DNA of 64,000 nucleotides from Symbiodinium natans (taxonomy: Eukaryota > Sar > Dinophyceae > Suessiales > Symbiodiniaceae), in the NCBI GenBank assembly GCA_905221605.1, contig CAJNDS010002129.1, forward strand, positions 163,501-227,500, written 5' to 3'. Both the position numbers and the translations under genes were made by a program. Positions 51,531 through 61,042 of this stretch are shown here, piece by piece (position 1 is the stretch's first letter; each line of letters begins with the position of its first letter). The notes under the pieces are model-generated. The model saw nothing but the letters and a program-made list of their open reading frames with translations, ran no database searches and had not been told where the DNA came from.

Positions 51531-51707
51531 GCCGGGTTTGAAGGAGGGTCCGGTGCCACCACGGGGGTTCAACAAGCTCGGGTGGTGAGAAGTGCTCCCA
51601 GATGCAACATCTGCTTCAACACCTAAACCCTGAACCCAGAACCTTAAACCCTCAACTTCCCTAAGCCCCAATTCCTAGAAACGCCAAACCCTAAAATCTG
51701 CGAGGAC

Positions 51708-51813
51708 CCCCGAATCCCGGCTCTTGAACGAAGAAAGCTCAGGCCGCGGCTGCTCTTCTTCCTGCTGCCGCATCTGCTTCATGAGCAGTGCCAGCTTCTC
51801 CTCACAGGGCTTG
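51708..51813 (-). CDS. Minus-strand exon, Gln/Glu-rich helix
   Basis: Acceptor CGCACGAG, donor GTCCTCGCAG. Reads KPCEEKLALLMKQMRQQEEE then QPRPELSSFKSRDSG, a coiled-coil-like helix followed by a polar tail. Telomeric tracts flank it in the outward orientation. Confidence 0.6.
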
Positions 51814-52074
51814 CTCGTGCGTGAGGGAGTGCCGATTTGGGAGTCTAGGGTTTTAAAGGGTTGAGGGGCTCGGGGTTAGGGGCTTAGGGTTTAGGGCGTT
51901 GAGGGTTTAAGGTTTAGGGCTTCCCCTTAAGCCCTTAGATTTAAGACCCTCTCAGCCCGATGATTTTAAGCGCACGGCTCCCTCTAAACCCTAGACCCTA
52001 GACCCTAGACCCTAGACCCTAGACCCTAAACCCCAAACCCTAAACCCTAAACCCTAAACCCCAACCCTTAAAGC

Positions 52075-52151
52075 CCCTCCTTGGTGGCAGCATCCTGGGG
52101 TTCCTTCATAAAGGACGTGGGCTCGGCCACGGGCTGCTCGAACCTCTCAGG
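52075..52151 (-). CDS. Minus-strand exon (PERFEQPVAEPTSFMKEPQD)
   Basis: Acceptor CCTGCGAG preceded by CCCTAAACCCGAAC; donor probably GC before AAGGGTTGGGGTTTAGGG. Encodes PERFEQPVAEPTSFMKEPQD then AATK, an acidic polar segment. Confidence 0.5.
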
Positions 52152-52308
52152 CTCGCAGGAAGGTGGGCCCAGTTCGGGTTTAGGGTTTAGGGTTTAGGGT
52201 TTGGGGTTTAGGGTTTAGGGTTTTGGGTTTAGGGTTTAGGGATTAGGTCTGCTTATGGTTAGAAAGAACGCTCAGCATTGCGGGGTTTGCGCGGAAACTC
52301 GACGAGGC

Positions 52309-52384
52309 CTGTTTTCTATGGTCTGCTTGCGCTCCCGGAAGATCTGATCCAGCTCCTCCTCCGTGAGGTCGTCACTCAGGATGC
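52309..52384 (-). CDS. Minus-strand exon (LSDDLTEEELDQIFRERKQT)
   Basis: Acceptor CCCTATACTCAG directly follows CCCTAAA units; GC donor after GAAAACAG. Reads ILSDDLTEEELDQIFRERKQ then TIEN, an acidic-basic helix reminiscent of an EF-hand lead-in or IQ-like region but without a loop. Confidence 0.6.
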
Positions 52385-52385
52385 C

Positions 52386-52478
52386 TGAGTATAGGGTTTA
52401 GGGTTTAGGGTTTGGGGTTTAGGGTTTAGGGTTTAGGGTTTAGGGTTTAGGGTTGAACCCTAAACCCCAAACCCTAAA
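52386..52478. repeat. Head-to-head telomeric junction
   Basis: TTTAGGG units from 52393 to about 52454 meet CCCTAAACCCCAAACCC at 52457-52478 through GTTGAA, an inverted G-strand/C-strand junction as at fused telomeres. Confidence 0.9.
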
Positions 52479-52479
52479 C

Positions 52480-52548
52480 TCGGGAGCCCTCGCTGTATGA
52501 AAGTAGTACGAAGACGTGGAGCACAGGGCCAGCAATGACTTGACACGG
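52480..52548 (-). CDS. Candidate minus-strand exon
   Basis: Between CCGGGCAG and a donor next to CCGAGTTTAGGG. The frame reads MPCQVIAGPVLHVFVLLSYS then EGSR. Lies between C-strand units on its left and degenerate G-strand words on its right. Not recognised. Confidence 0.3.
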
Positions 52549-52739
52549 CATGCTGCCCGGAAAGAAGCTCGGGGTTCAAGGTCTAGGGACAAGGGTTCAG
52601 CGCTCAATGGCCCATGTTTGCCAAGAAATTCGCATGCTCCTTCAAGGGAAGCCGCCTTGGCCCCCCCCCAACCCTGCAGCCCCTACGCTGCTGAGCTGAA
52701 AACCATAAGGGAAAAAAGCGTCTAAAGCCCCAAAACCCT

Positions 52740-52875
52740 GAACCCTAGACCCTAGACCCTAGACCCTAAACCCTAAACCCTAAACCCTAAACCCTAAACC
52801 CTAAACCCTAAACCCTAAACCCCAAACCCTAAACCCTAAACCCTAAACCCTAAACCCTAAACCCTAAACCCCAAC
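52740..52875 (-). repeat. (CCCTAAA)n tract with CCCTAGA block
   Basis: Starts as CCCTAGA units, then about seventeen CCCTAAA units. The mirror tract at 52987-53120 starts TTTAGGG and ends as TCTAGGG units, so both tracts change to the A-to-G variant at the end away from the exon between them. Confidence 0.97.
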
Positions 52876-52908
52876 CTCAAACCCTAAACCGCCACATCCC
52901 CCCCCAAC

Positions 52909-52961
52909 CCTGCAGCCCGAGACGAACAAAACAATTGCTGCCAGTCCGCCATCGGAGATGC
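52909..52961 (-). CDS. LRR-like exon (ISDGGLAAIVLFVSGC)
   Basis: Acceptor GCTGCCCAG, donor GTTGGGG. Reads ISDGGLAAIVLFVSGCR, similar to RI/Cys-type leucine-rich repeats (I-x-D-x-G-L-x-A-L). Bracketed by CCCTAAA on the left and TTTAGGG on the right. Confidence 0.45.
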
Positions 52962-52986
52962 CTGGGCAGCTTGAGGGTTTTGGCAT

Positions 52987-53120
52987 TGGGTTTAGGGTTT
53001 AGGGTTTAGGGTTTAGGGTTTAGGGTTTAGGGTTTAGGGTTTAGGGTTTAGGGTTTAGGGTCTAGGGTCCAGGGTCTAGGGTCTAGGGTCTAGGGTCTAG
53101 GGTCTAGGGTCTAGGGTTCA
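52987..53120 (+). repeat. (TTTAGGG)n tract with TCTAGGG block
   Basis: About ten TTTAGGG units followed by about eight TCTAGGG/TCCAGGG units. Mirror image of the tract at 52740. Confidence 0.97.
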
Positions 53121-53376
53121 GGGTTCAGGGGTTGGGGTCTCGGGTCTAGAGTTTAAGGCTTATAGAGATTGGTAGTTTACATTGTTGTTTGGGGATGCTT
53201 GTGGTTGATTTGGAGCTGTCTTCTTGGTTGCTCTTGGTGAGCATCTTGCTCTGCGATGTGCCTGTGCTTTCATCTGGATGCCCGCTGCACTCTACAATGT
53301 TACCCCTAAAACCCTAAACCCTAAACCCTAAACCCTAAACCCTAAACCTTAATACACAGAAAACAGAGACACACGC

Positions 53377-53444
53377 CTGAAGCGATATCCTCCGCAGTGC
53401 AAGCAAGATGCCCATGTGCTCTGCTGCGGGCACCGCCGCAGTGG
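53377..53444 (-). CDS. LRR-like exon (MGILLALRRISLQ)
   Basis: Acceptor CCCCTGCAG, GC donor after CGCTTCAG. Reads TAAVPAAEHMGILLALRRIS then LQ. L-x-A-L-R-x-I-x-L fits an LRR strand. CCCTAAA units lie to the left. Confidence 0.4.
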
Positions 53445-54003
53445 CTGCAGGGGCGGACATAGCTCGTGCCTGGGATTGAAAGTGGCTGAACATCGCGGCC
53501 ACTCGTTTATGCGTAGTACCGAAATTGCCGGTGAAGCAAGCTCGGCACGTCTGCACCTTACCGCATTCCAAAAGCCTGGGCTCCCGGACGTTCACAGACA
53601 TTGCGCCTGGACAGCGAGATCCGGTTCCCAGTGCTCTTACCCCTAAACCTTTCAAGTATAGTGGAGCTACTACCTCATACAACAGTTACCTACTCAACCA
53701 CTATACTTAAGCGGTTCTTGAGGCTCGTTTAAGAATCCTCAATGGATCTTGATTCACACGGAAAGTCAACAGCTCTGCCCGACCAGCCTGGCCAATGAAC
53801 CACCAGGGCATTGGCATCCTCATCGAGGAGGCCCAGTTGAGACCTTGAAGCGCCACTACTGCGCTCAAAAACCCATCCTCGTTGCGTGTGCGAACGGAAA
53901 AAAGAGGGGGGGAAAGGGGGTAAACACAAACAATGCTTCTTACGGGGACCCGCCACAAAGGAACGGGCCCTCATTCAGAACATCACCTCGCCCCCGCCCT
54001 CCC

Positions 54004-54330
<327 letters not shown>

Positions 54331-54689
54331 CACACATACGGCGTTACACAGTTGGGCTCAAGGCATGCTCCTTGGGCGGCTGAACACGCCGTGGGTGCGG
54401 ACATCCCTCACTTTCTTCATCTTCCGGCCTCTGCAGGTACCGGGGTCCGGGTCGTGTCACGAGGCGTGGGCTTTGTCATCCCCCGGCTCCGGTGCAGATG
54501 AGAGCGGGACTGTCCATCTTCAGCTTCATGCCCGGAATCTTCTCGGCCTCCGGGCAGACACTGCAGACACGGCCTATACAACAGTCAGACGTCGGAGACT
54601 CAGCGCCTTGGCAAAGCAACCATTGCCCTTCATGTAGAAGGGCTTGATGTCCTGTTTGGCCGGCGTCTGAGTTGTTGCAGGGTTGGGAC

Positions 54690-54760
54690 GGTTAGGATCC
54701 AGGGCTCCTCGCAAACGATGGCAACGCTCGGAACGGAAGGAATCGTTGCGTTCCCTCTCG
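54690..54760 (-). other. Possible LRR fragment (LTVPTLQQLRR)
   Basis: A minus frame reads EEPWILTVPTLQQLRRRPN. V-P-T-L-Q-x-L could be an LRR strand in the expected place between other LRR exons, but splice sites are unclear. Confidence 0.25.
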
Positions 54761-55043
54761 TGCATGGGTTGTCGGTGAGGCGGAGAACTCTCCTCAGTTT
54801 ACACGGCGGCTCCCAGAGTGTCACAGGGCAGTGACTGGGGGCCACACAGGCTCTGAAAGAGTTGGATGACAGGCAGGCTGGACACACCTCAGCTGCATGC
54901 CAGCTTGCAACCCGGGACGGCTGTGCGACCGTTTACGTACCGAGCTTTGAGGCCACATGCATGAAAGCACACGCCCTGATCAAGGGGCACCAGGGACGCT
55001 CCCACTGGCCCCCCACACCCCAAACCACCGCATGATCGCAAAC

Positions 55044-55121
55044 CCTTTCTCAGGCCGGGGCCTGTGATCTCATTTGAAGACAGATCCAGCCTTGGAAGCT
55101 GCGGGCACGTGACGAAACCCC
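55044..55121 (-). CDS. LRR exon (LPRLDLSSNEITGPGL)
   Basis: Acceptor GATCATGGCAG shortly after CCCTAAACCC; donor GTTTGCG. Reads GFVTCPQLPRLDLSSNEITG then PGLRK, a textbook leucine-rich repeat (L-x-x-L-D-L-S-x-N-x-I). One LRR in one exon. Confidence 0.75.
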
Positions 55122-55511
55122 CTGCCATGATCTCGGGTTTAGGGTTTAGTGAGTCAGGGTTTGGGGTTGGACGGACTGATGAAGCCTGTCGGTTCGTTGT
55201 GAATAAGCGACTCATACCTGCTGCATGAATCTTCAAGGACTGAATTTTGTCAAGGACACTTTGGACCTGGCTGCTCATGAAGTCTTACTGGTCAAGCCAC
55301 TCTTGAGTGGTGACATGTCGCAAATCAGCCTGTACCATGATCTAGGGTTTGGGATTTAGGGAGCGAGGATGCGCAGCTCTGTCATTCCTGTCCCTACTGT
55401 CACTACTGTCACGGCGACTACTGCCGCTACACTACTGATAGCTTCTACTACTATTAGTACTATTCCACCGTATCACTGCAAGTTTTAGGTCACGCAGAGG
55501 TACCCCTGTGC

Positions 55512-55604
55512 CTGAGGCACGGGCTCCTGAAGGTAGGGGAAGTAGCAGAGCGTCGTCCCGCTGGCGGTGTCCGGCGCATCGTCCTGCGCGATGCCGAATT
55601 GTAG
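55512..55604 (-). CDS. Minus-strand exon (QFGIAQDDAPDTASGTTLCY)
   Basis: Acceptor CCCTAAACCCTAAGCAG, GC donor after GTGCCTCAG. Frame 0 reads LQFGIAQDDAPDTASGTTLC then YFPYLQEPVPQ and joins in phase to the LRR exon at 56202. Other frames are also open, so the frame is chosen by phase. Confidence 0.5.
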
Positions 55605-56142
55605 CTGCTTAGGGTTTAGGGTTTAGGGTTTAGGGGTTAGGGTTTAGGGTTAGGGTTTAGGGTTAAGGGTTTAAGGTCAAGGTGTAAGGGCCGGGTTTAG
55701 GAGTCGGGAGAGTCAGCAAGTGGGGGCTTTGCTGCATGAGGGTCCCCTAGTAGACTGTTCCAAGTTCCAAATGAACTGAGCCACCCCAAGCAAAACCAAA
55801 ACAAGAATGAGTACACACTAATGGTGTTGGTGCCCAGAATAGTCCTGCGTATTATTGTCACTATGACACTATGAGTCACTATGACGAATCTAGTCTGATG
55901 AAATAGCAATCATACTTCGAGAATTCATATGCAACCCTGCAAGCCAAAGGGGCCCTCGAAAGAAGCCCCAAGGTCGCCAAAAATCTCTTGTTGTGGCTTT
56001 TTGGTGGCACGGCTTCTTGAAGCTGAGACTTAAATGGGAGCCTCCAGGCCAGGACCGGAAAAAACTCGTCGTATGTTTCGGGTCCCTTTGGGCCGTTGGG
56101 CTCCCGGATTCTCAGGCCACAAGCTGCCCTTACGTGCATTGT

Positions 56143-56201
56143 TACCCTAAACCCTAAACCCTAAACCCTAAACCCTAAACCCTAAACCCTAAACCCTAAA
56201 C
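56143..56201 (-). repeat. (CCCTAAA)n tract adjoining an LRR exon
   Basis: Eight perfect units. On the coding strand the LRR exon runs directly into GTTTAGGGTTTAGGG, so the first repeat is the donor. Confidence 0.98.
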
Positions 56202-56290
56202 CGCCAGCTCCTTCAAGCGCTTGACGCGGTTCGACATCAAGGACAGCTTGCGCAAATGCGGGACGGCGTCCAGCGACCGCCTCGGCCGAG
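56202..56290 (-). CDS. LRR exon (VPHLRKLSLMSNRVKRLKEL)
   Basis: Acceptor GTCTGCCAG. Reads RSLDAVPHLRKLSLMSNRVK then RLKELA: L-R-K-L-S-L-x-S-N-x-V is an LRR consensus. The donor is GTTTAGGG of the telomeric tract. Confidence 0.75.
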
Positions 56291-56478
56291 CTGGCAGACA
56301 CAACAGCAGAACATAATAATATCACAAAGCAATGATAACAACAATAACAATAATACAGTAATAATAACAATAGCAATAACAATAATCATACCAATCATCA
56401 TCATCATCATCATAAAATAGAAAAACACTAAAACAATACAACCATATCATGGTAGAACAAGCCCCCCGGTACCAAAAC

Positions 56479-56559
56479 CCTGCAGCCGTGGTACCACTGC
56501 ATGAATTGCACAAGATCGTTCGAGTCGAGGATGAGCTCCTCCAGTGCCTTTAGCACGAT
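56479..56559 (-). CDS. LRR exon (LEELILDSNDLVQFMQW)
   Basis: Acceptor CACGGGCAG, donor GTTTTGG after GGCTGCAGG. Reads IVLKALEELILDSNDLVQFM then QWYHGCR. L-E-E-L-I-L-D-S-N-D-L is an LRR core. The intron to its left (56300-56470) is AT-rich without telomeric units. Confidence 0.75.
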
Positions 56560-56848
56560 CTGCCCGTGCCCACAAGAGGAGGAAGAAATACAAATAATGT
56601 CATCATATATGAAAAAATATAGTAGTATGATTTTATAAAGCATCTCTACGTCTCCAACTCAGGGTATGGGGGTTGATCTCAATCATGAGCCTTAGCGGTT
56701 TAGTTTGGTACAAACGAAGGCCCGTGATTTAGATCAACCATACGGATGCCATTCTGAGGGCAATGGTCACTGCCAGCATTTCTTGCCAGTGCCCGTCTTA
56801 AGTTGGCCTTCTCAAATGGGATCCCGACTCATCCAAGTAATGCAAACC

Positions 56849-56949
56849 TTGGGATGCTCCCCCTTATACTAACAGTCCTTACTGGGGATTATAGTAGGGC
56901 CTACGATAGTCCCTATTAAGGACTGCTAGTATAAGGGTGAACATCCCAA
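56849..56949. mobile_element. Family-A inverted-repeat element, copy 4 (best preserved)
   Basis: CTTGGGATGCTCCCCCTTAT, ACTAACAGTCCTTACTGGGG and ATTATAGTAGG form the left arm; the right arm CCCTATTAAGGACTGCTAGT and ATAAGGGTGAACATCCCAA is its inverse. About 100 bases, a near-perfect foldback. Confidence 0.85.
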
Positions 56950-56987
56950 AAGTAAACCCCTCGAAAAACACCAAAGCTGTCTTCGAC

Positions 56988-57069
56988 CTGCAGGCCCACG
57001 AGCTCCGCTTCTGGTGGCAGGGAGGAGATGCAGTTTGAGGCCAAGTTGAGCCACACCAAGCTCGGCAGC
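56988..57069 (-). CDS. LRR exon (LPSLVWLNLASNCISSLP)
   Basis: Acceptor CCCTAATCCGGAG at the end of a C-strand telomeric run; donor GTCGAAG. Reads LPSLVWLNLASNCISSLPPE then AELVGLQ, a textbook LRR. Confidence 0.8.
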
Positions 57070-57562
57070 CTCCGGATTAGGGTTTAGGGCTTAGGGCTTA
57101 GGGTTTAGGGTTTAGGGTTTAGGGTTTAGGCTTTGTGGGGATGTGGGGGAGTTCCGCACATTAGGGTGCCTAGGCTGGAGGGCTGTGAGGGATTCCAGGG
57201 ATGAAGGGATGAGTGCGTTTGAGCATTGAGGATTGGGGGCTTGAGGGGCGAGGGGGAGGTTGCAACTGCTGCAAGGTTAGGTTTGAAGACCAGCATTCTC
57301 AAAAGTGGCCTGGTCTCCTTCTCCGAGGTTTAGGGCTCGGTGTGTCGGCGCATGTTATGGAAGGTGGGTGTATATTTTCAGATTGGTGGTTGAATAGTGA
57401 TTGGACACCTAAAGCTCAGAAACCCTGAAACTCTGTTTTCTGTGGTTGCGAGCCGGAGACGAAAAGGCTGGCAAAAGCCAGAAGGGCCTGCTGAAACTTG
57501 CCCGCGGTTCCAAGTTGAAGGTTTAGGAGAGCCAACCATGCAGCCGCAGCTCACCCCCCCAC

Positions 57563-57644
57563 CTGGCTAGCTGGCCGAGAACGTCGCCATGCAAGCCGTT
57601 GAAAGACAGGTCCAGGACCTGCATTGCACATCTGCCAGAAAGCG
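57563..57644 (-). CDS. LRR exon (MQVLDLSFNGLHGDVLGQLA)
   Basis: Acceptor CGCTCGCAG, donor GTGGGGG. Reads LSGRCAMQVLDLSFNGLHGD then VLGQLA: L-D-L-S-F-N-x-L-x-G is an LRR core of the plant-like G-D type. Confidence 0.75.
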
Positions 57645-57759
57645 CTGCGAGCGGCGAGCGGCTGGATCGGCGAGATGCTACACTGTCGTCTGCCAAAGTG
57701 CCCTAAATCCTCAGATAGACCGTGATAGACCCTAAAACCTGAGCCGTAAGCCTAAACCA

Positions 57760-57890
57760 TGGACTCTAAACAAAGGCCTCCAAGCTCTGGAGAATCCCAG
57801 CTCCCACCTGGGCTTCGTAGCAAGGCGACAGGAGGTCTCTTGATTTTGGGGGCTCGGATCGAAGTTGCGGGTCTTTCTTCGGGCCCGGTT
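57760..57890 (-). other. Possible exon between telomeric tracts
   Basis: C-strand words to the left (57719-57760), TTTAGGG tract to the right (57896). Several minus frames are open; one ends VGAGILQSLEAF, LRR-like. Frame and boundaries undecided. Confidence 0.25.
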
Positions 57891-58242
57891 TCGGGTTTAG
57901 GGTTTAGGGTTTAGGGTTTAGGGTTTAGGGTTTAGGGTTGAGGATTTAGAACCCAAGAAGAGGCCAAAGGGTACCACTCTGATACCAAGAACTGTAAGGA
58001 GAATCATTTAGCAATATCGAAATGGTGCCCTCACGCCTCTTCCGCCTGTGAAAAGCACCTTCTCTTGCTTCCGGAAACCTCAGCGCTAAGCCGTAAACTG
58101 AAGACCCGAAACCTAATCCCAATTGGGGAACACATCGCTCCGAAACCCCAAAAACCCTAAAACCATCTTGAAAAGATGCTAAAGACCCTTTAAAAGCCCC
58201 ATTTCATAAGCCAAAGCCCTCAAACCCACCCCCCAAATTGGG

Positions 58243-58318
58243 GCTTACGAAAACAAGCGACCCCTAATATAGACCCCCCAAATAGTAGGATCCCCAATAA
58301 GGTACCCCTAACATCGCG
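58243..58318 (+). mobile_element. Family-B element, copy 5
   Basis: GCTTACGAAAACAAGCGACC, then CCTAATATAGACCCCCCAAA, TAGTAGGATCCCCAATAAGG and TACCCCTAACATCG. The right end is diverged. A second partial right end (ACCCCAATGGGTACC, ATTTCGGAAACCCCC) follows at 58422-58460. Confidence 0.6.
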
Positions 58319-58476
58319 GGCCCTAAACCCTAGTAACCCTAACCCCCCTATGTATATATATATACACACACACATATTTATTTATTTATTTATGTATTCA
58401 GATATTTATATATATTCTCAGGACCCCAATGGGTACCCCGAATTTCGGAAACCCCCAAATCTCCGGATCCAGGCAC

Positions 58477-58562
58477 CTGGAGGGAGCTGATGGAGTTGCA
58501 GGCGAGGTTGAGTGTGCCCAAGCGCGGGAGCCGCGTGATCTGTTCGAGGAGGTGCTCATAGC
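58477..58562 (-). CDS. LRR exon (LPRLGTLNLACNSISSLQ)
   Basis: Acceptor CCCTAAAACCCCCAG, directly the end of a telomeric C-strand run; donor GTGCCTGG. Reads YEHLLEQITRLPRLGTLNLA then CNSISSLQ, a textbook LRR. Confidence 0.8.
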
Positions 58563-58567
58563 CTGGG

Positions 58568-58670
58568 GGTTTTAGGGTTTTAGGGTTTTAGGGTTTAGGG
58601 TTTAGGGTTTAGGGTTTAGGGTTTAGGGTTTAGGGTTTAGGGTTTAGGGTTTAGGGTTTAGGGTTTAGGG
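58568..58670 (+). repeat. (TTTTAGGG)n then (TTTAGGG)n tract
   Basis: Three octamer units next to the exon followed by about eleven perfect heptamers, running straight into a family-A element at 58671. Confidence 0.98.
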
Positions 58671-58765
58671 TTGGGATGTTCCCCTTATACTACAGTCCTT
58701 GATGGGATTGTAAGAGGGGGCACTACAATATCTTTTGAAAACTGTAGTAAGGGGGAACATCCCAA
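58671..58765. mobile_element. Family-A inverted-repeat element, copy 5
   Basis: TTGGGATGTTCCCCTTATAC, TACAGTCCTTGATGGGATTG; right end AACTGTAGTAAGGGGGAACA then TCCCAA. Abuts a telomeric tract. Confidence 0.8.
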
Positions 58766-59795
58766 GTTTAGGGCATCAATGGTATTTTCGGGCTTCAGGT
58801 GCTTCAGGGTGTAGAATTGAGGGCTCCGGGTTTAGGAGCTGAAACGTAGCCATTCTGTTGGTTTCGGGATTGGGTATTCGGGCTCATGGTTCATCATGGT
58901 TCTCATGCGGCCTTCACCCAACTAACATGAACAGGCAACTGAATAAAGCTCTGTAACCCGAAGCCCCAAACTGGTGGGTATATTTACAAGCCATATCTGG
59001 CTGTGCGCTGTGCGTTCTCCCCCCCCCCCCTGGCCAATGGTATCCCCGCCCAGCCCCGGTTGTGGGTTGGTTTTAGGGTTTAGGGTTTGGGTTTGGGAGG
59101 TAGGGCTTAGGGTTTAGAGTTTAGAGGGTTTAGGGGAGAGAGCGTACACTATGTAATGTTGCACCCGCTTTAGTGAATGGGGGCACTATTATGCGATGTT
59201 CCGGAAATCCTATACAGGACCCCCCATTGTTTAGGGTGGTCCTCAATTATGCGATGTTCGCCGGCCGGGGTTGAAGGGCGGGGGGCCGGGGAGCCAAAAA
59301 CTAAAAAAAGTTTTGAATAAGAAACTCCAGATTTTTTGGTGTCCAGCCTTATTTAAAATTCCTTTTAAAATTTCATTACGAAACAGGCCCCCAAACAATT
59401 TTCCAAGGAAGTAGCCCACGAGCTGCCCTGATTCGCTTTAGCAAGTTGTTTCGGTGGTCCGCATTTATGCGGAGCCCCGGCGACCGTGGAGCTACAAAGC
59501 CTGGAAAGCCTAGACCCTCAAGCTTCAAGGCTTCCCCTCAACCTTCGACCCCTAGCCGCCCTACCCCCAGCCCCGTCCCAGCCCCAGCCCACAGTATTCA
59601 GGATCCCCGAAAACCCCAAAATTGTTTGGGGGCGAAAACGAGTCCAACATTACTATGTGTGGGGGTGGGGGGCTCTCCTAGGGGGGCGGCCTGGCAACCA
59701 TGTAAACAACCAGCAAAGGACATTAAAAATCACAAACAGTCACTCAGCGAAACTGGATCCCCTCAGCTCGCGAACCTAATTCTTGGGGCCTAGAC

Positions 59796-59850
59796 CCAGC
59801 TGGTTGTCGCTGAGGTCCACCCGGTCCAGGTTGTTGAAGAAGGAGAGGTC
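59796..59850 (-). CDS. LRR exon (LSFFNNLDRVDLSDNQLG)
   Basis: Acceptor CACGCAAG preceded by CCCTGAACCCCGAAC; donor GTCTAGG. Reads DLSFFNNLDRVDLSDNQLG, a textbook LRR. Confidence 0.8.
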
Positions 59851-60081
59851 CTTGCGTGTTCGGGGTTCAGGGCTTTGGGCTCAGAGTTTGGAGTTGAGGG
59901 TTCAGTACTGTCACCTCCATGAACCTTTGACATCCCAGCAAGGGTCCAAAGTCCGGGGGAGGGGGGGGAGGGCGGGCGGGAGTGAAGAGCGGGGATGGGG
60001 GGTGGCGTAGAGAGGTAGAGAGGGTTCAGGGCTCAACCCTGAAGAACTGGGGAGGTTGGCTTGGGGCTTTGCGCTCGTGGC

Positions 60082-60132
60082 CTCCTCTGCTATGTCCACG
60101 ATTTGCAGAGATGAGAGGTTCACCGTGATCAC
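60082..60132 (-). CDS. LRR-like exon (VITVNLSSLQIVDIAEE)
   Basis: Acceptor GAAACTGAG, GC donor after GAGGAG. Reads VITVNLSSLQIVDIAEE, with L-x-x-L-x-I-V-D-I as a possible LRR strand. Confidence 0.45.
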
Positions 60133-60248
60133 CTCAGTTTCATGAGGGTGGCTCTTTATGTGGTCTCTTTTGGCTGTGAATTAGAGACTGGCCCACCCCC
60201 AGAACAGGCTCTAGGGTTCTCTTCAACCCGAAGCCCACTGTAGTCGGG

Positions 60249-60348
60249 GGTTTACGAAGATAACGTACGCACGCCAAAGTAGTAGGATCCCCTTGTCATA
60301 GGGGCCCCAATAAGGTACCCCCCCCCCCCCCCCTAGTTTCGGAAACCC
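60249..60348 (+). mobile_element. Family-B element, copy 7
   Basis: TTTACGAAGATAACGTACG, CAAAGTAGTAGGATCCCC, GGGGCCCCAATAAGGTACC then a C run and TAGTTTCGGAAACCCC. Confidence 0.6.
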
Positions 60349-60390
60349 CTAAACCCTAAACCCTAAACCCTAAACCCTAAACCCTGAACC

Positions 60391-60501
60391 CTCCTTCGGC
60401 TTAAGAACTTGCAAGGTCTGGCTGTTGCAGCCCGGATGCGGTGAGGTGATGGAGTCAGGCAATCATAGTATTCCGCAGACATGACATTCTGAATTCTCAG
60501 G
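60391..60501 (-). CDS. LRR-like exon fully bracketed by telomeric tracts
   Basis: Acceptor CCCTAAACTTGCCAG, donor GTTCAGGGTTTAGGG. Reads LRIQNVMSAEYYDCLTPSPH then RIRAATARPCKFLSR. The start fits an LRR strand; the rest is not typical. The exon itself is the only non-telomeric DNA between 60355 and 60635. Confidence 0.5.
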
Positions 60502-60508
60502 CTGGCAA

Positions 60509-60635
60509 GTTTAGGGTTTAGGGTTTAGGGTTTAGGGTTTAGGGTTTAGGGTTTCGGGTTTAGGGTTTAGGGTTTAGGGTTTTCGGGTTTCGGGTTTAGG
60601 GTTTAGGGTTTAGGGTTTAGGGTTTAGGGTTTAGG
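60509..60635 (+). repeat. (TTTAGGG)n tract with TTTCGGG variants
   Basis: About seventeen units. Two internal TTTCGGG/TTTTCGGG variants. Confidence 0.98.
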
Positions 60636-60867
60636 CCCGCCCTCAACTCCAAACCCACAAGACCTCTCAGCGAGCATAGGGTTTTGGGTTCAGGGGTGTG
60701 GGAGGGCTTGGCCAGCCTGTCTTTTCGCACGACGGGCCTTTCATCGAGCAGCAGCTCGTTTAAAAATGAAAGGAGAGGCTGCTGTTTGCAATGCATGCTG
60801 CGCTTTCACAATTTCGCACACAGGTCTGTCCAGCAGTGCACTTCCAGTGAAAGTTTTTGGGCTTGAT

Positions 60868-60896
60868 TGCTCCCGCACGTTTACTAGCCGCAGTCT
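60868..60896 (-). other. Possible LRR-like mini exon (LQRLRLVNV)
   Basis: After GGGCCTGCAG a minus frame reads RLRLVNVREQ. The preceding Leu-Gln could come from the upstream exon to form L-Q-R-L-R-L-V-N-V, an LRR strand. Very short; boundaries unclear. Confidence 0.3.
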
Positions 60897-61042
60897 CTGC
60901 AGGCCCTTTTCAGCCTACTATTGGAATCACTCGAATGACTGACATGGGGCTTCAACTGCTCTCAACGTCAAAAACGGCCTTCGATGGAAAACCTTGCCAG
61001 CTCTTAGAGCGACACGGTCGTCGAGCTTGTGGTAATGTCTGC

